Shown: piece after piece, positions 55,053 through 64,000 of the stretch | Position numbering within the stretch: the stretch's first letter is position 1 | Layout of the letters: every line of letters starts with the position of its first letter | Source of the DNA: Umbelopsis ramanniana AG | Taxonomy: Eukaryota; Mucoromycota; Umbelopsidomycetes; Umbelopsidales; Umbelopsidaceae | Assembly: GCF_025399195.1 (NCBI RefSeq) | Contig: NW_026252112.1 | Location: forward strand, 62,001-126,000 | Reading direction: 5' to 3' | DNA length: 64,000 nucleotides | Translations under genes and position numbers: made by a program | The notes under the pieces: generated by a model | The model's database searches: none | What the model saw: the letters and a program-made list of their open reading frames with translations, nothing else | Told to the model about the DNA's origin: nothing

Positions 55053-56859
55053 ATGCCAAAGAAGCCATTTATCAATCGAAAAGATGCAAAGCATTTCCAT
55101 GTCGTTCACAGATCTCAAAAGGATCCTCTGATTAACGACGAAGGCGCATCACAAAGAGTGCTTCAGGAGTTTGTTCCTCCCAACATTCTAAAGGTAAGTT
55201 GACATGGCATAGACGACAGCACGGGGCGAACCGCCATCCTTATTCGACATTCTTTCCTTAGCACAAAACTCAAGAGCAAATTCAATCCATACACCACCGA
55301 CCAGAAAAATTGACTCAGGACCAGATTGACGAAAAGGTCGGTCAGGCTGCCCTCTACGGTGTGTACTTTGATGATAGTGAATATGACTATACACAACATT
55401 TGCGACCCATCGGTGCCACCGATGCTGTGTTTTTGGAAGCGCCATCGAAAAAGAAGGAAAAGCAACCCGCCACCGGGGGTATCAACTTTGTAGATGAAAC
55501 CGTCAACGAAGAGCTTCACCGAAAAGACCGCAAAGTTCACCTACCTGAAGGAGTCCTTCCATCCGACATCGAATTGTTTACACCCAAGACGCCTCTCCGA
55601 AGTATCGACTTGTTTGACGGTGGCTTGCAGCCCGACATGGACCCTCGACTTCGTGAAATTATGGAAGCTCTTGATGACGAAGCGTATGTGGAAGACAATG
55701 TTGAAGACTTTTTCGACAATTTGAACGCTCCTGGAGAGCGATACGAGCCTGATGAATTTGACGATGACGAAGAGTATTACGAAGAAGAATATTACGAAGA
55801 TGAAGAGTATGATGAAAACGGCGAGCCTGTGACCTATGAGCCCTTGGACGATGAAGCACCTGAAGCTGTGCCTATCCCTTCGACAAATTGGGAAGCCGCT
55901 TTCAAACAATTCAAGAAGAACCAACACGCTGGTCTGGGCTCAGACGATGAGGACGACCGACGCTCTGGAGTGACTGGTATGACAAGAGCCACCACTGCTT
56001 CACACCGAAATGCCAATCTTACCTTGTTGGATGAGCGATTTGAAAAGATTGAAGAGGAATACGAAGAAGAAGAGTCTGACTTTTACGATTCGGAGGAAGA
56101 CGATGAGCCAATGGTGGCTAGAGAAGACTTCAACGCTATTCTCGACGACTTCTTGGATAACTACGAGGTGGTTGGCAAGAAGATGGTGCACAGACTGGAA
56201 GGTGATACGAGTGAGGCCAAGTTGGATTCAATCCGTAACGCTCTTGGTGCAGCCAAACTCGATAACGTAGAAACCGACAGCCCCATGCCTTCCAGACCGA
56301 CCCAGAACAACCGAATTGAAGATGTTGACGTTTGGGAACGACCCGTCAAACAGCGAGCTACATGGGATTGCCAGTCTGTCATTAGTACATACTCCAATTT
56401 GGAAAACCATCCTAGACTGATCAAGGAAGACAGCTTCCGCAAGCGGATTCAGATTGATCCCAAGACGGGTTTGCCTGTTCTTGTTGAAGCTGGCAAGAAG
56501 CAAAAGGCATCCCGTAAATCGAGACTGCGTGAAGAAGTTGAGGAAGAAGAAGAAGAGGAAGCAAGTGGTTCAGAAGACGATGAAGATCGAGGTAAGAATT
56601 TGAGGCAAAAAAAAAAAAAAAAAAGGTCGTAGGCAACCAACGTACTCATGTTGTCTTTATAGTCAACTTAGGTGTGGCTAGATCCAAGAGTGAATCAAAG
56701 GAGGAAAAGAAGGCACGAAAGGCTGCATTGAAGGAACAAAAGAAGAACCGTCGAACGGAAAAGAAGGCAACCAAGGAAGCGTTCAAGAATGAAGAAGCCA
56801 AGCAAATCAACAGTCTGCAAAATCAACGGGTCAATAAGGGCGTTAAACATATTGCCTAG
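55053..56859 (+). CDS. LTV1: 40S ribosome biogenesis factor LTV1
   Basis: Assembly factor of late pre-40S particles, released by casein kinase phosphorylation. Three exons (55053-55193, 55262-56591, 56663-56859) give 555 residues. The N-terminus MPKKPFINRKDAKHFHVVHR is the LTV1 signature, followed by DDSEYDYTQHLRPIG. The centre is very acidic (runs of D, E and Y), and NFDDDYEV-type DFLDNYEVVG and the WDCQSVISTYSNLENHP motif are strongly conserved in LTV1. The C-terminal tail is basic, SKSESKEEKKARKAALKEQ, typical for rRNA binding. The last intron follows a poly-E stretch; an A18 run lies inside it. Confidence 0.93.
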
Positions 56860-57368
56860 AGTTTAGCTTTTTCCCATCCATAGATTCCCCCATTCACCTC
56901 ACCTCACTGTAGCATAATAGCACTACGCTGTATTGTATTCATTCCCATTTGTTCTAGTTGTCATCCGATATAAAGTAATGGGGACTCAACCCACCCACAC
57001 TTACCCAGTGTATGCTGAATGACCGAGTGAGCGACACTGTATATGTCAGCCTTTTCTCTCAAGTGAACAATTAGCAACTCACGCATATTCTGAATATCAT
57101 GAATGTATTTTTTTGAGCTTTATTGCGTGCTTTTAGGTATTTTTGTGCTTCCTAGTTTTTTTTTTTTGATCCCTCCTCAGCCTAGAGAATTATGTGGTAT
57201 CATGGCTTAATATAACAAATAACATTTTTTAAAAGTGGTCTATCATGATAGCCTTTTTTCTATCCACAGTTTCTTATAGTGACTATACATGGAACGGGAC
57301 GTAACGGGAGTGGTGTTAAAGACATGGAAGGTGTTGACCAGGATGCTAGCTGTATCAGTGAGGGAAAG
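56860..57368. other. Intergenic, convergent LTV1 / NAA50
   Basis: 509 bp of 3' flanks with AT-rich sequence and T runs. No gene was seen. Confidence 0.45.
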
Positions 57369-57999
57369 TCACTGGTGGATAGGCTTGGTCAAGACATAGG
57401 CATCCTTGTCGTCAATGTTTTTATAGTAGTTGTTGGTGGTGCCAGTGATTTCAAAGCCTTGGTTCTTATAGAAGGACAAGGCTTCCTGGTTGGTGGTCTG
57501 GACATGAAGGTACACCTCAGTGATGGTCTGCTCATTGTTGGTTGAAGCATGCTCGAGGATGTGATCCAAGAGCTTACGTCCTGAAGAGAAGGGTCAATAC
57601 GATAAATCTTGTATGGCAAACATGCTAAAGGTGCTTCAACTTTACCGATTCCCAAGTGTCGGTATGGCTTGAGGACACCCAAAGTCATGATATAAAGCTT
57701 GGAGGAGCTTTCGTTGGTATCGATGGGTTCGACTCGGCAGCAGACAGCGCCGACGCAGACGTCGTTGAAATAAGCTATGGGAATTTCAATCACGTCGTTA
57801 GACTATGAGTGCTTTTCATACGACATGATCGGGAATGCTTACCAAGTTTGGCAAATTCACCAACCTCCAACACCTCCTTGTAGAACTTGTCGCTATAGTT
57901 GACAGGGAACAGAGTGCTGTTAAGAACACGCAATTGGCCAATGTTGTTGGGAGTCAAATCCCCCAAGGAGATGCGCGACGTGGTCACTGTTGGGGCCAT
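57369..57999 (-). CDS. NAA50: N-alpha-acetyltransferase NAA50 (NatE catalytic subunit)
   Basis: GNAT-fold enzyme acetylating N-termini that begin with Met followed by hydrophobic residues, usually bound to NatA at the ribosome. Exons 57843-57999, 57646-57774 and 57369-57580 give 165 residues, the usual length. The family sequence is evident: AKLAYFNDVCVGAVCCRVE, KLYIMTLGVLKPYRHLGIG with the acetyl-CoA R-x2-G-x-G motif, VYLHVQTTN and NYYKNID near the C-terminus. The second intron acceptor was chosen by phase, because the first AG gives a stop. Confidence 0.93.
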
Positions 58000-58358
58000 G
58001 GTGAATGGGGTTTGAATGGAATCAGGAACTTTTTTGTTGTGCAGCCAGCCATGACCGAGGTGGGGGCCACAGCTCTGTGCACGTGACTGTGACTGTGGTG
58101 CTGCTCTCACTCACCCACCAAAGAAAAAAAAAAAAAAAAAAAGACAAGCCGTGCTGAAATAAGAATTATTATTTAGTGGCCTTGCAACGGCTGAATGGAA
58201 TGTTTTTCTATCCAGTGCTTTCAACTGGGCATACTATGAAAGTAAAGCAAAGTTGCTACACTGATTACAATGGAGGGATTTTTTTTATGTTCCTGGGGGG
58301 TAGTGTAAAAAAGAAACGGTGAAAAATACAATATTTGGATTTGCACTAGGCCAAGGTG
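58000..58358. other. Promoter of NAA50 and 3' flank of the next gene
   Basis: 359 bp, includes an A19 run at about 58124-58142. No gene was seen. Confidence 0.45.
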
Positions 58359-59417
58359 TTATGGACTAACGTCAGCGGCATTGACAGGGGCGTTTGGATT
58401 TCTAGGATCGGATGGTGGAGAAGTTGAATCTGGTGGGTTTGGAATATTGGATGGCGGAATGGGACTGCTTGTACGGAGTCCTAAGACGTCTGGCTTGAGG
58501 ACCAGTCCAACGATCAGCAGGATGACCAAGAGGGTCATAAACACAGTGAAGGCAGCCCTATTTCTCCGTCTCCAAGTAAGGTACGCACGGTTGGATCTGC
58601 CTCTTGCTGGATAGGTGCCTCCAATCACCCAGAACAGAGGACATATGAACCCCGCCCAAAAGTACCATTTTCCATATTGCAAGTCGACGTCTGTATGATC
58701 ATCCAAGCCTTCTTCCAGTAGGGACGGCGGTGATGATTTTGAGCGGGTTGTTTGAGTATAGATGGCTTTCAAATCATTGTCATTGTATGAATCATCGTTT
58801 AATCCCTTTTCTTGGCTGATGAGTTTCTCAAATTGTTTCTTGTCGATGGGTTTTTCATTATGGTGTGAGCCTTTTATATTGGTCAGGACATCGTATCGAT
58901 TCACATCTGGAGAAGTTCGAGGGGGAACAGCGGTTGCATTGCTACCCGTCATGGCCAGCGCTGAGCCCAATTGCGGGTTAGTAGCGGCCGATGCAAACGA
59001 ATAGACAGAATTGGATTTTTGTAGACCCATGCCTCGTGGATGACGAGGTGGGCGACGATTAAATGACCTATCAGGTTGAAACAAGCTTTCCCAATACATT
59101 TTTCCCGGATGCTCTTCATCTGGATGAAAAATGACACTTCCATCAAGTTCAGTCTTGATACTTGTCCCAGTCATGGACGATGCTGAAGATGATAGAAATT
59201 GCCTACGATACGAATTGGTATAGGATAATGAGCCATTTCTTGACTCCACCACCTGAGCTGGAGTGGGAGACTGTGGATAGTTCACTTCTGTATCTGGAGG
59301 AGCGCTACCCATACGAGTGTGAGACTTTCGCTTCATAAACGGTTGTTCGGTATTTTCAAAGTTGTTGTTGGTTTTGGTGGGTGACTTTGGAGATGATGCC
59401 GCTGCTGCGTTTGCCAT
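58359..59417 (-). CDS. Membrane protein with disordered N-terminal region, unrecognised
   Basis: Single exon, 352 residues from MANAAAASSPKSP (59417); the frame is open further upstream, where an ATG at 59528 would add a hydrophobic segment (a less likely start). The first 230 residues are Ser/Pro/Asn-rich and phospho-site-like. Then come two hydrophobic segments, WYFWAGFICPLFWVIGG and FTVFMTLLVILLIVGLVL, separated by an Arg-rich cytosolic loop (RGRSNRAYLTWRRRNRA), and a short Pro-rich tail. The GKWYFWAGFICPLFWVIG block resembles conserved fungal tail-region membrane motifs of unknown function. Probable endomembrane or plasma-membrane protein. Confidence 0.7.
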   Translation of the reverse strand: MANAAAASSPKSPTKTNNNFENTEQPFMKRKSHTRMGSAPPDTEVNYPQSPTPAQVVESRNGSLSYTNSYRRQFLSSSASSMTGTSIKTELDGSVIFHPDEEHPGKMYWESLFQPDRSFNRRPPRHPRGMGLQKSNSVYSFASAATNPQLGSALAMTGSNATAVPPRTSPDVNRYDVLTNIKGSHHNEKPIDKKQFEKLISQEKGLNDDSYNDNDLKAIYTQTTRSKSSPPSLLEEGLDDHTDVDLQYGKWYFWAGFICPLFWVIGGTYPARGRSNRAYLTWRRRNRAAFTVFMTLLVILLIVGLVLKPDVLGLRTSSPIPPSNIPNPPDSTSPPSDPRNPNAPVNAADVSP

Positions 59418-62082
59418 GACTGAGGCAAGAAGAAAGACGTAAGTTTGGGTGAAAGATAAATACCAATCAATGTATGCAACATCATATAAAAATTTACGAA
59501 GTTTGGCGAATTGCAACACACCCATCAACCCGAAACCACCTTTACAGCAAGTGTGTTTACAACAACGAACCTTGGATGAAGACTGGTTTTGCTGATCTTA
59601 TTCGTTGTCAAGAAAATATAAAATGAGTGTATCCACTTATTGCATAGCAAAGAAGGTTAAGAAACAGAAGAGTAAAGGAAAGTAAGAGAGAAAGATGAAG
59701 AATGACTTTTTTGAAATAACAGATGGGCAATTATAGATATTTGTCCGAGCCCAAATAAAAAAGACTAGTTGTCGAACAAAATTGGCCATTGTAGTATTTT
59801 GTACTTATCGGCGAAGAGTTTACCGGCGAAACGTACATACAGCTCTATCGCTTTGCTCGTGCTACGGAGATTATTATTACAGAACCCGTAACATTATCAC
59901 TTTGACGCTTTCTCCACTTGACGTGTTAGAGTTGTTTGTTGACACAAGCAGATTATCACTGACAAAAAAATTCTCCTGCTCTTTAACTGTACTTATGGTC
60001 TCTAACGTCCACGACTACATTCACATCCTTTTGGTTTCAACGTGCGGAAAAACCTGGAAAGAAACACAGATCAAGAATGGCTGCAGTGATACCAACATCG
60101 TTCACTCATACCGTGAATTTAGGTTTTTTATTTGTTAGGTTCACTTGCCAAGTGGGCGGCTGGGTGGGTGAGGACGATATACCAACTCAATCCTCAGGTG
60201 CGGTCAAGGTTGAAACACAAGACAAGAAAAAAAATGTATTTTTATGTTCTATACCTGTTTCTTTACCTTTCAAGAGGTCATGGTGACCCCTATGCACGAT
60301 GTGCTAAGGATGTCATGCCTTTATTCTTGTATCCTGTTTTTCCGAATTATCTTGCTTTGTTGCAAATTATTTGACCGCTTTAAAAACGCAATGCAATGCG
60401 CTGCATCCAGTATTTGTGTGATGAACTGACGGTTTGGCTGTGGTCTGTATACAAGTTTTGTTCGCGCATTTAGTTTTTATCAAACATCTTTAAATTTCTG
60501 AGGTAACTCTAGCAAAACTCAAAACAGTAGATTTGTTATCTCCCGTATTTAAAAAATACTATCAGACAAATTTGATGCGTATTATTTGTCAAGGAAAACC
60601 CTTTGCACACGCTTATCGATCAAGTCTACCATGGTAAGTGTAGTTGAAGTTGCATACCGTGATGGTCATAGAATATGATGACCTGCTACCAGAAAGCTAA
60701 AATGGAAAGTACAACATACTTGTATCTAATAAACAGTGTTTAGTACTTTTCAGGCACGATGATAAGCTCTGACAGTGGTCATCTTGATGCCCGTACATAT
60801 CACTTCTTGCTGAATGGAAAACCAGCACAAATCTTGTACAATGATTTGTGAGAACCAGTCGTGGCGATATCCTCCAACAAACTATCTCAGTAATGTGTTC
60901 ACTTGCAAACAGCTGCTGTAGAGCCACAGCATTCAACCCTCTGCCATGTTCTATTTTTAAAGCTGCGAAAGTGAACGTTTCCTCTCCCAGATCACAGTGC
61001 CTTTAAAGTAGGCATCCATTGAAATGCTTGTGAGCATATGCAGGGCACGGCATAGTGCAAAAGGTGAAAGAGCAGTCGTTGTAGACAGCGATGGAATAGC
61101 ACTGATGGTTTACGATGAAGTGGCATAAAGTGCTTAATCCTCTAGCTGCGTATTTTCCTTTCCCTTTAGCTTCAGTATGTACGCTATAGCTGACATCTTC
61201 GACTTGAATATCAGCTATCAGAAATTGAATTTAGACAGCCTTGCTGCGGTGGCCAAAGATTCTGCCTCATAAGTCTAAGGCTCCTCTTACCAACATTGCC
61301 TTGCAAAGTTGAATCAAATGTCCCCGTTAGTAAATATTACTTACACAAAGCATCGGGCCAATTCAGAAAGACCTCACAACAAGTCTCCGTATAATGCCAA
61401 CTCTTGCACCTTGCCACACCTACCAGGTGACCTTCTCCTCCAATGTGGTTTTCGTCCGATTCCCCCCGTTTGCAGCTATGTAGACTTGTATGCGTCGTCA
61501 ATCCCATAGCGGTCGGTGCATGTTTTTGATTCCATCACACAGCTCAAAGTCAACCCGGGTACAGGTTTCTCCATCGGTAGCTACTCCGATGTAGGGATTC
61601 TGACCTTTCGACGTAACCTAATTTGCAATCGGTGGGCCAGGTAATTCATACTGCGATACCACGCTCTGCACCACCCAAAAAATGTCTGGTCATCCATCCA
61701 ATTCCATTGCAAGGCAAACTCTCCATATAGACGGGAACACATGTACATTTATAGTAATGCTGTGGGAGGAATAAAAAAAAAAAAAGAAGGGTAACTGAAA
61801 AGTAACAATCAACAGCGTTGGGGTCTAGAAGAGAATAAAGAGAAAAAGACAGAATAAGTCTATTACCTTGTTTGCCAGTATGTATCATTAAGATAATCCC
61901 ACAAAATGCAAAAAGAAAAACGATAATCTACAAAGAAGAAGCGAGAGCGAAGAAGTACGAGGGGTAGCGCGCAAAACTTGGGAAAAAAAAAGAGGAGGAC
62001 GGGCGGGGGGTCCTTTCTAATTGTATGTAAGAGTTGAAATGGGTGGGTGGTGATATGGTGTTGTATGTTGGTAGACCTCTTT
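59418..62082. other. 2.7-kb gene-free stretch
   Basis: No supportable gene or RNA. Open frames at 59782-60138, 60077-60286 and 61309-61509 have no family features, splice logic or codon bias. The left part probably holds the promoter of the membrane-protein gene; the right end has the 3' UTR of the uridylyltransferase. Confidence 0.5.
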
Positions 62083-63307
<1,225 letters not shown>

Positions 63308-63567
63308 GTCTTCAGGTTTAGAAATGTTCGGTTCGGTCGATGGAGACAAAAGGAAAAAAGTGAAATAAGCCAGTGTGGTACGGGAAACGAGAAGTATAAA
63401 AAAAAAGAAAAAACTAAAACGTGACGTGAGATATTACCTAACCAGGCCGCGGACCATTAGGTAATGCATCACCGATCACGTGCAATTGAGCAAGGGCGAG
63501 GGTAAAAGGATTTGCCCTACCAAAATAGGGTAGCGGCCAATATCAAGGGCCTTTAAAGCTTGAACGC

Positions 63568-64000
63568 ATGGAGCGCACATCATCCACCACTGATGACAAT
63601 GAAAGCACCGTTCATTCCACCGTTTCATCCGCACCCACCACCCCATCCACATCAGTAGGTGTACTGGACTTTAATCAGTACGCTGCGGAGTCCCCTAAGC
63701 TTTCGCCCGCCACCACAGCGAGATTACCCATCTTCCATTTCCATAGCTATGGCACCAGCGGCGATCTTGGAGCCCAACCTTCCCCTCCACCTACTCCAGT
63801 GCAAAAAGGAGAGTTCCCAGAAGGCATATTCTACATCAAAAGTGCATTGAATGGTAAGGTGCTGGATGTCCGAGGCGGGTCAAGAAAGGTATAGTAGAAT
63901 GGATGTCTGTCACACATCATCGGCCCCCCGCACACATATATTGAAAACTACCGTTTTAGCCTGATACTCGTATCATCTTGTGGCCGCAAAAATTTGGGAA
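63568..64000 (+). CDS. Ricin-B-type beta-trefoil lectin domain protein, 5' part
   Basis: Exons 63568-63888 and 63960 to the window end (continuing). The N-terminal 85 residues are Ser/Thr/Pro-rich. From about residue 86 GIFYIKSALNGKVLDVRGGS joins KPDTRIILWPQKFG, the first repeat of a beta-trefoil lectin domain of the ricin-B fold. Only the carbohydrate-binding fold is indicated; nothing suggests a toxin A chain, and mucoralean cytosolic proteins of this type are not known toxins. The gene is cut by the right edge. Confidence 0.8.

Noticed and set aside
59782-61509. Several open frames of 60-118 codons
   Set aside because: No family features, no plausible splice partners, overlapping frames of equal quality on both strands.
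63568-64000. Possible ricin-like toxin
   Set aside because: Only a carbohydrate-binding beta-trefoil repeat after a disordered region is visible, with no signal peptide and no catalytic chain.

Overview
The window is a eukaryotic, fungal piece of chromosome. Nearly every gene is split by short introns of about 45-110 nt with GT-AG ends and yeast-like branch sites, genes are packed tightly on both strands, and the set of conserved genes (UPF2, AP-2 mu, COX19, TSC10, GEP4, HSDL2, BFR1, LTV1, GAL7 type uridylyltransferase) is fungal. The gene structure and the presence of insulin-degrading enzyme, HSDL2 and a plant-like adenylate kinase suggest an early-diverging fungus, most likely Mucoromycota (Mucorales type). 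That taxonomic guess is inference.

Region 1 (1-23.4 kb) is a dense core block. In order: UPF2 (-, cut by the window edge), AP-2 mu (+), COX19 (+), 3-ketodihydrosphingosine reductase TSC10 (-), mitochondrial PGP phosphatase GEP4 (+), an unrecognised Ser/Pro-rich protein (-), an APH/choline-kinase-like phosphotransferase (-), HPRT (+), peroxisomal HSDL2-like dehydrogenase (-), mitochondrial threonyl-tRNA synthetase (-), a small unknown protein (+), malic enzyme (+) and an insulin-degrading-enzyme-like M16 peptidase (-). Several divergent pairs share promoters of only about 85-115 bp.

Region 2 (23.4-41.5 kb) is unlike the rest: AT-rich, gene-poor and without core genes. Its centre is a 9.16-kb structure (28,634-37,789) bounded by two near-perfect inverted arms of about 598 bp. 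Each arm begins exactly at the 5' end of an identical, intact tRNA-Lys(UUU) gene pointing inward. Inside is a TATA-box-driven, three-exon gene for an 820-residue protein with a GIY-YIG nuclease-like domain. An assembly gap lies in the left arm; its length matches the corresponding part of the right arm within one base. On both sides lie two unrecognised membrane-protein genes facing each other (26,390-28,002, with a single-base frame break, and 38,698-40,662). This island is the main candidate for an undescribed system.

Region 3 (41.5-59.4 kb) is core again: ZIP metal transporter (+), YIPF1/2-type Golgi protein (+), mitochondrial adenylate kinase with a long C-terminal extension (-), ABC1/MCP2-type mitochondrial kinase (+), AT-hook protein (-), a low-complexity protein with a coding minisatellite (+), BFR1 (-), LTV1 (+), NAA50 acetyltransferase (-) and a two-helix membrane protein (-). 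After a 2.7-kb stretch without genes, Region 4 (62.1-64 kb) has galactose-1-phosphate uridylyltransferase (-) and the start of a beta-trefoil lectin protein (+).

Intron structures were worked out by hand from splice sites, reading phase and family knowledge; each complete spliced gene given below sums to a whole number of codons.
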